In this document: positions 51,961 through 61,142 of the stretch, piece by piece
Layout of the letters: each line of letters begins with the position of its first letter
How positions within the stretch are numbered: the stretch's first letter is position 1
Assembly (NCBI RefSeq): GCF_029953635.1
Contig: NZ_CP124543.1
Coordinates: 6,294,367 to 6,358,366, forward strand
Reading direction: 5' to 3'
From: Halotia branconii CENA392
GTDB lineage: Bacteria > Cyanobacteriota > Cyanobacteriia > Cyanobacteriales > Nostocaceae
DNA length: 64,000 nt
Position numbers and translations under genes: made by a program
The notes under the pieces: generated by a model
What the model saw: the letters and a program-made list of their open reading frames with translations, nothing else
Databases searched by the model: none
Told to the model about the DNA's origin: nothing

Positions 51961-52033
51961 CGAGCGCGGAGGGATTTGAACCCCCGACCCACAGAACCGG
52001 AATCTGTTGCTCTATCCACTGAGCCACGCGCCC
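51961..52033 (-). tRNA. tRNA-Arg (anticodon CCG)
   Basis: 73 nt on the minus strand. Acceptor GGGCGCG/CGCGCTC (one G-U), D arm GCTC/GAGC, anticodon arm ACAGA-TTCCGGT-TCTGT and T arm GGGGG-TTCAAAT-CCCTC all pair correctly. The anticodon is CCG, so it reads CGG Arg codons. CCA is not encoded. A T-run follows. Confidence 0.97.
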
Positions 52034-52090
52034 TCAATTTACTGCATTATAGCACAGTTGCGCTCAAACTCGCTTTTCAATTAACGATGC

Positions 52091-52205
52091 CTACTGGTCT
52101 GTCAACCTAAAAATGACAGGTGGAGGCAGGCAGGGGAAGCAGGGGGAGAAAAGAACTGGACTTTTTCACATTAACCCAGCAAAATTATCTTGACAAAGTA
52201 CTACT
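52091..52205. repeat. Dispersed ~130-bp repeat, copy 4 (reverse orientation)
   Basis: CTACTGGTCTGTCAACCTAAA at the left and TTGACAAAGTACTACTGG at the right, with ACTGGACTTTTTCACATTAA inside, matching copies 1-3. A second partial end (CTACTGGTCTGTCCC) abuts it. Confidence 0.78.
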
Positions 52206-52336
52206 GGTCTGTCCCATTAATTTTGATTGGTTAACTCATTCTTAGTTTTTCTTCCTTTGTGTTCTCTGCGTCCTTTGCGGTTCGTTCTTCTAACCCTCAG
52301 AATTAATGCGATGAACCACTACACTAAAATTATAGG

Positions 52337-53551
52337 TTACAGATAATCAGCAGGGTTTACGGGTGTACCATTGCGCCGGACTTCAAAGTGGAGATGAGGA
52401 CCAGTAGATAAACCTGTGGAACCGACAGCCGCGATCGCTTGTCCTCGTTGTACTGCTTGCCCCTCAAAAACCAATAATTCACTGCTATGTCCGTAGAGTG
52501 TGGTAATGCCTTTGCCGTGGTTAATAATTACAGCCCTGCCATAACCACCGTACCACCCCGCAAAAATCACTGTTCCCGAATCGGCTGCTCGAATTGTACT
52601 GCCGTAACTAGCAGCAAAATCGAGACCTGCATGAAACCGCCGATATCGCAAAACTGGATGCATCCGCCAACCAAAAGGACTGCTAGTAGGAGCATCGCTA
52701 GGATAGGTAAACATTCCAGTTCCATGAATAATGATGCTGGTGCGGCTATTTGTCTTAGTCTGCGCTTCTTCTCTAGCTCTTGCTGCTGCAATTTTTTGTT
52801 GAATTAAAACTTCTAGATTTTTGGAATCTTGGTCTAGTTGATTTTGGGCTGCTTCCAAAGCTAGGCGATCGCTATTGAGGCGTTGAATTAATTCTGACTG
52901 GGATTGGGCTTGATTTTGATAATCGGCTTTTTGTGCCAATAATTGCTCACGAATCAAGGCTGTTTCGTTTTTCTGCTGTTCTACTGCGATTTTTTGTTGC
53001 TTAATCAGATTTGCTTGGGTGTTGAGTTTGACCAAAATTTGCTGATCTGCTCGATAGACGAGCTTTAATTGATGACGACGGCTAATAAAGTCGCTAATAT
53101 TTTGGCTTTGGAGTAAAACTGCCCATCCCTGAGAAGCTGGCGATCGCTGGAGATACCGCAACCTTGCAACTGTGGCTATTTGACGCTGTTCATAAGCACG
53201 TTCCGCTACACCTAAATCAGCTTCTAATTCCTGGAGGCGTTGATTAGCAAGTTGTAATCGCAACTCACTATCTTGAATATAGTTGGTTGTAGTTGTGAGG
53301 TTTTGGTTTAGACCAGTCAAACGATTTTGTGCTGCTTGTTGCAAATTAGTCAAGCGATCGCGTTCTTGAACCATATTCTGGCGCTCTTGATTAATTTGTT
53401 GCTGCTGCTGTCGTAAACTGTCAACTGAATTTGGGGTATTCGCATATACTGGCAAGGCTAAAATAAATAACCAGTAAAACCACAAAATCCAACAAAATAC
53501 GAAATTTAACCAAGATACAGTTTTTTTATTGCCCAAAAATGACACTCTCAT
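52337..53551 (-). CDS. M23 peptidase / EnvC-like murein hydrolase activator
   Basis: 404 residues. N-terminal membrane helix or signal (residues ~14-38), then a long coiled coil from about 45 to 260 (RQQQQQINQERQNMVQER and many Q/L heptads), then a LytM/M23 domain: FHAGLDFAA, GHSSELLVFEGQ and GPHLHFEVRRNGTPVNP. Length and layout match EnvC/NlpD-type activators or peptidases that control septal peptidoglycan splitting. The metal-binding HxH and later His are present in FHAGLDFA / GPHLHFE. Starts next to, and slightly overlaps, the convergent-facing FmdE-like frame. Confidence 0.9.
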   Translation of the reverse strand: MRVSFLGNKKTVSWLNFVFCWILWFYWLFILALPVYANTPNSVDSLRQQQQQINQERQNMVQERDRLTNLQQAAQNRLTGLNQNLTTTTNYIQDSELRLQLANQRLQELEADLGVAERAYEQRQIATVARLRYLQRSPASQGWAVLLQSQNISDFISRRHQLKLVYRADQQILVKLNTQANLIKQQKIAVEQQKNETALIREQLLAQKADYQNQAQSQSELIQRLNSDRLALEAAQNQLDQDSKNLEVLIQQKIAAARAREEAQTKTNSRTSIIIHGTGMFTYPSDAPTSSPFGWRMHPVLRYRRFHAGLDFAASYGSTIRAADSGTVIFAGWYGGYGRAVIINHGKGITTLYGHSSELLVFEGQAVQRGQAIAAVGSTGLSTGPHLHFEVRRNGTPVNPADYL

Positions 53552-53586
53552 GGTGTGAGCTTAACCACAGCGAAGTCTCCAAAACC

Positions 53587-54158
53587 ATGAGTATTATTCC
53601 CAAAATCAAACTTACATCTTACATAGTGATGCCTAGCAAACTTGAACGACTTATATGCTTACTAATTTGTTGGTATTTTTTAGTTGCTCCTGTAGCAGCA
53701 CTAGCAGAAACTCCAGAAGAATGGGTCACTCTAGGAAGGCGTGTTCATGGAGGTTTTGGTAGTTATATTGCTCTAGGAATTCGTATCGGACTAGATGCAA
53801 TCAAGCGTCTTGATGCCAAATCACGCGACTTAGACGTTACTTACTTTGATGGTATGAATGCGCCTTGTCCTTGCGTGGTGGATGGCATTATGATTGCTAC
53901 GGTTGCCACGCCAGGACAAAACTCACTACGGGTTATACCCTCTAAAAGCAACTCAAGTAACTTTGGGGTTGTTGTAATTAAGAATAAAAAACAGGAGAAT
54001 TACTGCGTTATGTAATACCTGCTGCGTCTGGTTCTCTACTTGATAAGTGGAATCAGGATTTGGGCGAACGCCAGCGCTATGATGCAGTGATGAATGCTCC
54101 TAGTGATTCTCTATTTCTTAGATATTTCTCAAAAAATCCCCTACCCTCCGCCAAATAG
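53587..54158 (+). pseudogene. FmdE-family protein broken by one-base frameshift
   Basis: Frame 1 starts MSIIPKIKLTS (or MPSKLERL at 53629) with a hydrophobic signal segment, then GGFGSYIALGIRIGLDAIKRLDAK and CPCVVDGIMIATVATPG, as in FmdE proteins. At an A6 tract (53986-53991) the frame changes. After a one-base correction, ELLRYVIPASGSLLDKWNQDLGERQRYDAVMNAPSDSLF continues to TAG at 54156-54158. Both parts are clearly the same protein. It may be a sequencing error, a recent mutation, or slippage. Confidence 0.8.
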
Positions 54159-55272
54159 AGGGTGATTTTTTATTATTGTTCACACCCGATCCATTTAAAT
54201 CTGACAAGGTGGGAAATACAGCAGGTTTAGCATAAAGATTATTCCGCAGTACTTTCGCTAGGGCATTGTTGTTCTCTCGTAAACCTTCGTAAAAAAAGAA
54301 TACTTCACCATTAATACCGCGATCGCGGTTATATTCTATTGCTCGTACTAAATATTCTGGGCTAATACAGTAAGATCCCAACTTAATCAAAATTCCCGGT
54401 GCTAACTTGGGCAATGTGACATCTGTAAACTGCTGATTTACTAGTTTATCTGCGATCGCTTTGTAGCTTTGAAAGTCGCGGCGATAAATCTGAGGGTGGA
54501 TAATATCGACTAGTCCTTGTTGCAACCATCGAGGTGAATCTTGCAAGTATTCTTGAAATGCCCAATCATGAATATTAGGAGCCATCGATATCAATAAATT
54601 AGGATTAACGGCTTTGACCTCTGCGTGAAGACGTGCCAAAAAATCTGTGAGAATATCTGCACGCCATTGTAACCATTGTCTATCCTTGGGGTTTTGTGGC
54701 GGATTGTGCTGAAATTGCTGGTGATAACGGGCAATAGTGACTTGATCGTAGCCACCTTCACAGGGTAATGCGGGAAAGCGATCATCTCCCTGGATGCCAT
54801 CTACATCATAATTATTGACAACTTCTAATACCAAGTTCAACAGAAATTCCTGTACTTGGGAGTCAAGGGCGTTCAACCACTCAAAACCGTTTTTATTTAA
54901 TAAATTACCGTTACAGTCACGGGCTGCCCATTGCGGTTTTTTCTGCAAAAGTAAACCGCCGTTCAAATTATAAGAACTGGCAAAGCCATATTCAAACCAA
55001 GGGATAACCTTTAACCCAACCCGCCGCGCTTCTATAACTACCTCTTGTAAAGGATCACGACCTTGGCATAAAGGGTCAATTTCCACCCCAAAGGTTTTTT
55101 GCATTGTGGAACTAGGATACAACGTGACAGCCTTGTTCCAAACCACAGGAAACACCACATTGAATCCTGTCTCAGCCAGGAAATGCATAGCTTCAGCAAT
55201 ATGCTGTTGAGAACGCAAAACCTTACTATCAGTAGTAGTGAGCCAAATGCCCCGTGTTTCTATTGTTGCCAT
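54118..55272 (-). CDS. Family-10-type glycosylhydrolase (GHL10/DUF187)
   Basis: 384 residues. TIETRGIWLTTTDSKVLRSQQHIAEAMHFLAETGFNVVFPVVWNKAVTLYPS is the typical start, with PWFEYGFASSY, DGIQGDDRF, and VDIIHPQIYRRDF. These are the TIM-barrel glycoside hydrolase-like proteins (GHL10) of bacteria. No signal peptide is obvious here, unlike many relatives. Substrate unknown. Its 3' end overlaps the FmdE-like gene by about 40 bp on the opposite strand. Confidence 0.88.
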   Translation of the reverse strand: MATIETRGIWLTTTDSKVLRSQQHIAEAMHFLAETGFNVVFPVVWNKAVTLYPSSTMQKTFGVEIDPLCQGRDPLQEVVIEARRVGLKVIPWFEYGFASSYNLNGGLLLQKKPQWAARDCNGNLLNKNGFEWLNALDSQVQEFLLNLVLEVVNNYDVDGIQGDDRFPALPCEGGYDQVTIARYHQQFQHNPPQNPKDRQWLQWRADILTDFLARLHAEVKAVNPNLLISMAPNIHDWAFQEYLQDSPRWLQQGLVDIIHPQIYRRDFQSYKAIADKLVNQQFTDVTLPKLAPGILIKLGSYCISPEYLVRAIEYNRDRGINGEVFFFYEGLRENNNALAKVLRNNLYAKPAVFPTLSDLNGSGVNNNKKSPSIWRRVGDFLRNI

Positions 55273-55305
55273 TTCTAGAAACTATAATTATCTGGGCTGT
55301 ATTTT

Positions 55306-56121
55306 CTAATTTATGCCTAACTGACGATACCGTGCTTGGACAATTTCATAAATTCCATAGGCAACTAAACCGAACGCCATAATACCCAAAAGCCAAGTTC
55401 CGTAAGGTTGTTGGGCTAGGGTTTGTAACACTTCATCTAAACCTCCAGCAGCCTTGGCATCTGATTTGCTAGCAGCTTGAATTAAAAACCAACCAATAAT
55501 ACCGAACGCTACACCCCTAGCGGCTAAACCAAATCGACAAATCCCGATTACCCATTGGCTTTGTGTGTTGCTCAACTCGGTTAAATTGAGTTTTCTGCGG
55601 AATTTAGCACTAAAAGCTTTATATAACTGATAAAAACCTAAAGCAACTATGAGTACTCCTCCAGTCGCAACTAACCATCTACCAAAAGGCTGAGAAAGTA
55701 AACGTGCTGTCCAATCTTCGGTAGAATTACTATTTCCACCACCATCTGAACCGATGACAAGCTGCACGGCACTAAAGGCTAAACCTGCATAAGCCAAACC
55801 ATTAATTGCATAACCAATTCGCTTCATTAAACCTTTAGCATCATGACCTTTATGTTCAGGATCTTGAATTGCTTGTATAAAACGCCAAATTACATATCCA
55901 ATCAAGCCAATCGCAACTAATGCTAATAAAAACTTACCAAATGGCTGATTAACAATTGTTTGCAGAGCGCCTTTGGAGTCTGTTGTTCTACCACCTGTAC
56001 CAAAAGCTACTTGTACTGCTAGCAGTCCAACGATCCCATAAACGACTCCTTTAGAAATATAGCCAAATCGCGCCAATCGCTCGATCCATTGTGAATGATC
56101 GCGCGTCAGATTTTGTGTCAT
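55306..56121 (-). CDS. DUF1206 integral membrane protein
   Basis: 271 residues with three similar two-helix units (ARFGYISKGVVYGIVGLLAVQ, KRIGYAINGLAYAGLAFSAVQ, CRFGLAARGVAFGIIGWFLIQA), the DUF1206 repeat. About six membrane spans in all. Function unknown; the family is common in cyanobacteria and actinobacteria. 33 bp upstream of the GHL10-type gene on the same strand, so the two may be co-transcribed. Confidence 0.92.
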   Translation of the reverse strand: MTQNLTRDHSQWIERLARFGYISKGVVYGIVGLLAVQVAFGTGGRTTDSKGALQTIVNQPFGKFLLALVAIGLIGYVIWRFIQAIQDPEHKGHDAKGLMKRIGYAINGLAYAGLAFSAVQLVIGSDGGGNSNSTEDWTARLLSQPFGRWLVATGGVLIVALGFYQLYKAFSAKFRRKLNLTELSNTQSQWVIGICRFGLAARGVAFGIIGWFLIQAASKSDAKAAGGLDEVLQTLAQQPYGTWLLGIMAFGLVAYGIYEIVQARYRQLGIN

Positions 56122-56329
56122 GGTAATTGAAGATAATTATAAATAAATTTTTACCAATATCTATTTATAATTCGCATCTATCAAAGGTCAAATATATTAA
56201 TTTTTTCACAGAAAATTATCATTATTAATGTCTTTTATCATATTTTAATTGCAAACAAAATAATATTTTGAGTAAAAATATATGGGATATATGTAAATAT
56301 CCTCTGACAATACTTCAATTTTGTTAATT

Positions 56330-57193
56330 ATGTCTGATATAAAAGGCGACTGGAAACACGAATATATCAATACTAATGGTATTAAGCTGCATTATGTCAC
56401 TCAAGGAACAGGCTCTTTGATGTTGATGCTGCATGGTTTCCCAGAATTTTGGTATTCGTGGCGACATCAAATTCCAGAATTTGCCCAATATTTTCAAGTT
56501 GTTGCTCTTGATTTACGCGGTTATAACGATAGCGATAAACCAAAAGAACAATCAGCTTATGTGATGGATGAATTTGTCAAAGATGTGGAAGGAGTAATTA
56601 AAGGATTGGGATACGATAAGTGTATTTTAGTTGGGCATGATTGGGGAGGTGCGATCGCTTGGTCATTTGCCTACGCTCATCCGCAAATGGTAGAACGCTT
56701 AATTGTACTTAATTCACCACACCCGGCTAAGTTTGCTCAAGGTTTATACACTCTCAAACAATTACTTCGTAGCTGGTATATATTATTATTTCAATTACCT
56801 TGGCTACCAGAACTTTTGTTACAACTTTCAGATTTTCAAGCCATTAAAATGGTTATTCAAGGCACAGCATTTCATAAAAAAGCTTTCACTCAAACAGACA
56901 TAAACACTTATAAAAATGCTGCTGCAAAGCCTAATGCTATCACTGCAATGTTGAACTACTACCGCAACATTTTTCAGGTATTTATATTCAAGAAAAATTG
57001 GAGTATTTTACAGGTTCAAACACTGATGATTTGGGGAGAAAATGATACTGCTTTGGGCAAGGAACTCACCTATGGTACGGCAAACTATATCAATGACTTA
57101 AAAATTAGGTATATTCACTCTTGCGGACATTGGATACAGCAAGAAAAACCGGAATTAGTTAATCAGTATATCCGGGATTTTTTGGTCATATAG
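56330..57193 (+). CDS. Alpha/beta hydrolase (epoxide hydrolase/dehalogenase type)
   Basis: 287 residues from ATG 56330 (a TTG at 56321 adds three residues). HGFPEFWYSWRHQIP and LDLRGYNDSDKP are the oxyanion and cap-region motifs, LVGHDWGGAIAW holds the nucleophile Asp in the GHDWGG elbow, and CGHWIQQEKPE carries the catalytic His. This is the epoxide hydrolase-like branch rather than esterases, which have a Ser elbow. Substrate unknown. Stands alone. Confidence 0.9.
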   Translation: MSDIKGDWKHEYINTNGIKLHYVTQGTGSLMLMLHGFPEFWYSWRHQIPEFAQYFQVVALDLRGYNDSDKPKEQSAYVMDEFVKDVEGVIKGLGYDKCILVGHDWGGAIAWSFAYAHPQMVERLIVLNSPHPAKFAQGLYTLKQLLRSWYILLFQLPWLPELLLQLSDFQAIKMVIQGTAFHKKAFTQTDINTYKNAAAKPNAITAMLNYYRNIFQVFIFKKNWSILQVQTLMIWGENDTALGKELTYGTANYINDLKIRYIHSCGHWIQQEKPELVNQYIRDFLVI

Positions 57194-57508
57194 ACTACAA
57201 ATTAATACTTCTAATAAGTATTATTTAGTAACCGGAAAATAATGGTCAAAGTTTAATGACAAATCATGATGATAGTGGCATGGGTTCTTAACAAGATTTA
57301 ACACTAATTTAATCGTTATATTTTCGCAGAATTTCTTGCTCAACAATAGCTAAAAACTAGAACCAATAATATTTCTAGCGTTATCACTAAAGTCATGGCA
57401 ACTCAAAATTAGCTGATGAGTTAAATCAATATAATCAAGCAATTTAATGAGATAATATAAAGCGTGAGGTAAAGAACGGGCACAACTTAATTACGAAGGG
57501 GAAAATTT
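57194..57508. other. 315-bp intergenic region
   Basis: A/T-rich, no ORF of protein-like composition, no clear terminator. It holds the promoter region of the pentapeptide-repeat gene, whose start has the GAAGGGGAAAATTTATG context. Confidence 0.4.
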
Positions 57509-57970
57509 ATGAAACTCCAGCCATTAGCGGCTTTAGCCTTAGCAACTCCCCTATTTTTCTTTATTGGCTCAGTCAACGCTGGGAATTCACAGGATTTACA
57601 AAGGCTAACTTCAACTGGGGAATGTACTGGGTGTAATCTATCAAGAGTAGATCTCAGTGGCGCTCATTTAATTGGTGCTGATTTACGAGGAGCAAATCTC
57701 CAAGGTGCGAACCTTTCTGGAGCTAACCTCGAAGGTGCTGATTTCACTAATGCCAATTTGAAAGGGGCTAACTTAACTTCAGCTATTGTCACTAACGTTA
57801 ATTTCAAGAAAGCTAATCTCAACAGGGTAAATTTTACTCGCGCTCAAATTTACGACTCTAATGTGTACGGTGCATCAATGGAAAATCTAAACATCACTGA
57901 TGCAGAAATCTTTCACACCGGAATCGGTATTGGTGGAGAAGACGGTGCAGAGATTCCCGATTGGGACTAG
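57509..57970 (+). CDS. Secreted pentapeptide-repeat protein
   Basis: 153 residues. Signal peptide (MKLQPLAALALATPLFFFIGSVNA), then a C-x-x-C motif (CTGC) and about 13 pentapeptide units (A(D/N)LxG-type: GADLRGANLQGANLSGANLEGADF...), ending in GIGGEDGAEIPDWD. The solenoid forms a right-handed quadrilateral helix in the periplasm. Similar proteins in cyanobacteria are common and of unknown role. Starts ATG 57509. Confidence 0.9.
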   Translation: MKLQPLAALALATPLFFFIGSVNAGNSQDLQRLTSTGECTGCNLSRVDLSGAHLIGADLRGANLQGANLSGANLEGADFTNANLKGANLTSAIVTNVNFKKANLNRVNFTRAQIYDSNVYGASMENLNITDAEIFHTGIGIGGEDGAEIPDWD

Positions 57971-58088
57971 AAGTTCGCCAACCCAATATTGCCGTGTAGA
58001 CCTAGCAGGGGTGCAGGGGGCACAGGGTGCAAGGGAGAGAATCTTTCCCCTCTGCTCCCTGCCCCGAAGCCTGCCACCACGCAAAGTT

Positions 58089-58140
58089 AACTTGTCAGAC
58101 TACTAGGCTAAATTTAAGTAGTCTAGTAGTCTGTCAAGTT
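58089..58140. repeat. Hairpin with ends like the dispersed repeat family
   Basis: AACTTGTCAGACTACTAG (58089-58106) and CTAGTAGTCTGTCAAGTT (58123-58140) are complementary with one mismatch. The CTAGTAGTCTGTCAA end equals the ends of the ~130-bp repeats, and AGGACTTTAGTCCT follows at about 58169-58182. Confidence 0.75.
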
Positions 58141-58918
58141 TAAACTGATGGATAAGGAAGTTCGTAGTCAGGACTTTAGTCCTTATTTTTCAGTCACTAA
58201 AGCCACATAATAAAGGGTTTGGTTGAAGGATAAAAGCAGTTGGCTGTTTGCAAGCATTATCCTTCAACTTAGACCAACAACAATATTCACAGCAGAGCAA
58301 ATGAGTGAGGTACAGATAATCGTAGGGAACATGTTCCCTATCCGTGTACTTCATTGACGTGAAATATGCTGTGATAGATTTGTTAGGTTGCGCTATGCTT
58401 AACTAAATTGTAAACCTTATAATTTGATGCGCTTATCATAAAATAGTCATTTTGTATAGTATAGATGATCACATAAAAACTTTTACTACGCATTAACATC
58501 AAGAGCAAATATGTTAATTGACGAACGCGGCTTAAGATAGCTTTAATATCAAATAAAATTGGCGTTTATGCTTATATAAATGAGAGGTAGTCTGATTTTT
58601 GCATGATTTGTACTTTAATGAGTGCGATAATCAGCAACCGACACGGTGTAGGATAATCACAACCTGGGGATTCCAGTTGATTTACAAAAACTGAACTCAG
58701 AAAGCTGATTTTCATATATTCTGACTTCTATCCTCCTACTGACTGTCTACCTTGTAGTTGATGCAGTAGAGGTTATGGGGCAATTATGGTTATAGGGAAC
58801 TAAACCCTATTCCTAAACTCAGTTGTGCTGATGCACCAGTGCGTTGCTTAATCAACAGCCTTGCGGTTGCAATTGTCCGGATTAGAAAAACCCAACTGTC
58901 AAATTTATAGGAGTGAAA
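58141..58918. other. 778-bp intergenic region with inverted repeats
   Basis: It holds a 12-bp inverted repeat (GTTGAAGGATAA at 58222-58233 with TTATCCTTCAAC at 58257-58268) and an 18-bp palindrome (58323-58340). The rest is A/T-rich with no convincing ORF. The CAAD gene promoter should lie near its right end. Confidence 0.5.
58323..58340. promoter_or_regulatory. 18-bp perfect palindrome
   Basis: TAGGGAACATGTTCCCTA is its own complement. It could be an operator of a dimeric regulator or a restriction/repeat relic; no gene is adjacent (the CAAD start is 580 bp to the right). Confidence 0.5.
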
Positions 58919-59350
58919 ATGCAAGAACCGGAATTCACAGAAACTAAGTCTACAGATACAACAGTGTCAGACATCAACGCCCAAACAGGAACCATTACTA
59001 AACTCCAGCCTCCAGCACAGTCTCAGGATCAGTGGCTAAAATACGGAGAACAAATTTCTAGTTTTTTAGCAACTCTACCAGAATACGTGACCAGCTTCTT
59101 TAATCAATATAAGCAGCCGCTGGTAAGCGTTGGTTTAATTGTAGGAGCAATTGTCACAGTTAAGGTACTATTGGCAATATTAGATTCTTTGAATGATATT
59201 CCTTTAGTAGCACCTACTTTTGAGTTGATTGGTATTGGTTACTCTGCTTGGTTTGTTTACCGCTATTTACTCAAAGCCACAACTAGAAAAGAGTTAACTA
59301 CCGAAATTACAACACTCAAATCACAAGTTGTTGGCAAAAACGCTCCATAA
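58919..59350 (+). CDS. CAAD-domain / thylakoid-curvature protein (CurT-like)
   Basis: 143 residues from ATG 58919; AGGAG lies 6 bp upstream and rules out the GTG at 58913. The N-terminal ~40 residues are disordered and acidic. The CAAD core follows (YVTSFFNQYKQPLVSVGLIVGAIVTVKVLLAILDSLNDIPLVAPTFELIGIGYSAWFVYRYLL), with two membrane-associated helices and an amphipathic helix, as in CurT and in tRNA-synthetase-appended domains. It is the free-standing form. CurT shapes thylakoid edges; this role is inferred. Confidence 0.88.
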   Translation: MQEPEFTETKSTDTTVSDINAQTGTITKLQPPAQSQDQWLKYGEQISSFLATLPEYVTSFFNQYKQPLVSVGLIVGAIVTVKVLLAILDSLNDIPLVAPTFELIGIGYSAWFVYRYLLKATTRKELTTEITTLKSQVVGKNAP

Positions 59351-59386
59351 GTTTAATATTCTGACCAAAATAATGGGATACAAGCC

Positions 59387-59407
59387 TCGCCCTTTTAGGG
59401 CGACTTT
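59387..59407 (+). terminator. Hairpin after the CAAD gene
   Basis: TCGCCCT (59387-59393) pairs with AGGGCGA (59397-59403), 3-nt loop, followed by CTTTCT. It may be a weak terminator, or part of the structured element next to it. Confidence 0.5.
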
Positions 59408-59439
59408 CTATTAACATTGCGATACAGTCGCCATAGGAC

Positions 59440-59548
59440 ATTGGGAGACTCTAAACGGACGTGGAGGGATGGTAGACTGCGTATGGTAGCACAACCCAGC
59501 GAAGCGTCAAGAAATCCTCGCTCATGCACGGACGAGGAGGTATGTCAA
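59440..59548 (+). ncRNA. Possible orphan IS200/IS605 right end / omega-RNA-like scaffold
   Basis: The segment with ...AGCGAAGCGTCAAGAAATCC, then TCCTCG (59515-59520) pairing with CGAGGA (59533-59538), and GTATGTCAAT at the end, has the layout of IS200/IS605 right ends, whose transcripts form the guide scaffold for TnpB. No tnpB is near. The call is by pattern only and could be wrong. Confidence 0.45.
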
Positions 59549-59609
59549 TAGCACTACCCTTTTTTAGGAAGCTGCTTTCTAGGGGTTTAAACTCCAATTA
59601 AAAATCATT

Positions 59610-59686
59610 GAAGTCGAAGCGGATGGATACTTAATACATAACGGCAGTTTGTCAAAGTATCCTCTGGAAGCCACCGCTTCGACTTC
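59610..59686. repeat. Two-part hairpin (77 bp)
   Basis: Outer arms GAAGTCGAAGCGG (59610-59622) and CCGCTTCGACTTC (59674-59686), perfect; inner arms GGATACTT (59625-59632) and AAGTATCC (59655-59662), perfect. A stable structure in an otherwise empty spacer before the SLH gene. Confidence 0.75.
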
Positions 59687-59773
59687 TCTCAAAATTCCAA
59701 GTTAAGAATTTTTTTTGAGTTGAGGATTTTCTTGTCAGGAGTGATCATTCTCAGTATTGAGTGCTAATAAATC

Positions 59774-60853
59774 TTATTGGGAAGATCGCACAAGATATGG
59801 AGATGAGATTTGCTCTACTTTGCTACTTTGCGCTAAAGCTTGATAAACCATTGCTGCTACCTCTGCACGGGTAGCTTCTTTATTGGGAGCTAAAGTTTGG
59901 GAATCGGGATAGTTAATCACAAGACCATTGGCTGTAGCTGCTGCGATTTTACCGATAGCGTATTGAGGGATATCTTGAGCATCTTTGTAGATACTTAAAA
60001 CTTGATCTGGAGCAGCTGGTTCTTGAAGATTTAACCCGCTGACAAGAGCGACTAACACTTGCACGCGCGGAATCTTTTGTTCTGGTTTAAAGATGTTATT
60101 AGGGTAGCCTTTTAAGAATCCAGTGCTAATAGCTTCGTTAATTGCTGGTATCGCCCAAGATGTTTTTGATACATCTTTGAAAGATAAGGTAGAATTGCTA
60201 CTTTCTTTGTTAAAGGTTCGTTGGAGTATGGCAGCAAATTCGGCCCGATTAACAGGCTGATTTGGTCGAAAAGAATAATCTGGAAAACCTTTGATCATCC
60301 CACGGGAAGATAGAACATCAATAAAACGACTTGCCCAAAAGTCCGTAGGCACATCATTAAATGCGATGGGTGGGGGAATAATTGACTTGTTTCTGGCAGG
60401 AGAAACTAAAGGCAGAGGTGATGATTTGATGGACGATTCAAAGTCTGTTGATAGAGGCAGAAGCCTTTGCCTCGGTGTTGATTTGATAGCAGGATCTATA
60501 TTAATAGGTGGAAATACAAAAGGAGGAATTACCTCATCAGTTGGGGCTGGGGTAGGATTTGGTGCAGTGATATCTGTATCTAAAGGCGATCGCTTGGTGT
60601 TTAAATTAGAATTTGGGGTTGGTGTTAACGTCGGGGTGGGGGATGGCGATACAGGAGTGGGTTGAACGTTAGCAGAAGGATTTAAGACAAGTGGGATGAT
60701 TCGTTTGAAGTTCCAGCTAGCATCTTCACGGGAAAGTGACCAAAATAAAATCCCTCCAATGGCGCTAAAGGCAACCAAAATGCCGATAAATTCATCAAAG
60801 CCAAGGGCATTTGTTTGGGATGACTGTGGATCGTCAGGAGGTCTATTTGTCAT
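59774..60853 (-). CDS. Membrane-anchored triple-SLH-domain protein
   Basis: 359 residues. One N-terminal membrane helix (residues ~21-40, FIGILVAFSAIGGILFWSLS), then a Pro/Thr-rich linker (60-150), then three S-layer-homology repeats: FNDVPTDFWASRFIDVL, LSFKDVSKTSWAIPAINEAI and IYKDAQDIPQYAIGKIAAA, each with a TRAEF- or NRAEF-type motif. SLH domains bind peptidoglycan-linked polysaccharide. Such a protein may tether the membrane to the wall. Transcribed alone, towards the structured spacer. Confidence 0.92.
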   Translation of the reverse strand: MTNRPPDDPQSSQTNALGFDEFIGILVAFSAIGGILFWSLSREDASWNFKRIIPLVLNPSANVQPTPVSPSPTPTLTPTPNSNLNTKRSPLDTDITAPNPTPAPTDEVIPPFVFPPINIDPAIKSTPRQRLLPLSTDFESSIKSSPLPLVSPARNKSIIPPPIAFNDVPTDFWASRFIDVLSSRGMIKGFPDYSFRPNQPVNRAEFAAILQRTFNKESSNSTLSFKDVSKTSWAIPAINEAISTGFLKGYPNNIFKPEQKIPRVQVLVALVSGLNLQEPAAPDQVLSIYKDAQDIPQYAIGKIAAATANGLVINYPDSQTLAPNKEATRAEVAAMVYQALAQSSKVEQISSPYLVRSSQ

Positions 60854-60999
60854 CGTTATTACCCTGGTAACAATAAAGTTTAGTACTTAAAACCAATTAA
60901 CCCACAAAATGAATCAAAGATGAAGTATGAAATTTTCATTGAAAGCGGCGAGAAACTCTATCCCTGCATGAGTGGTTAAATTAGTGAACAGTTAACAGT

Positions 61000-61087
61000 A
61001 GACCTCTTGCATAAATATTTTTTTGTTTCGCGCAAAGGCGCAAAGACGCAAAGAAGAACGCGAAAAAACGACTTTTGCAATAAGTCT
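61000..61087. mobile_element. 88-bp MITE-like element
   Basis: Ends AGACCTCTTGCATAA (61000-61014) and TTTTGCAATAAGTCT (61073-61087) are imperfect inverted repeats, with CGCAAAGGCGCAAAGACGCA between them, a common Nostocales repeat. Confidence 0.5.
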
Positions 61088-61142
61088 AGTGAACAGTGAT
61101 AATCTATACCCTATGCCTTTATGGGTAAAGTTTTTATCTTGC

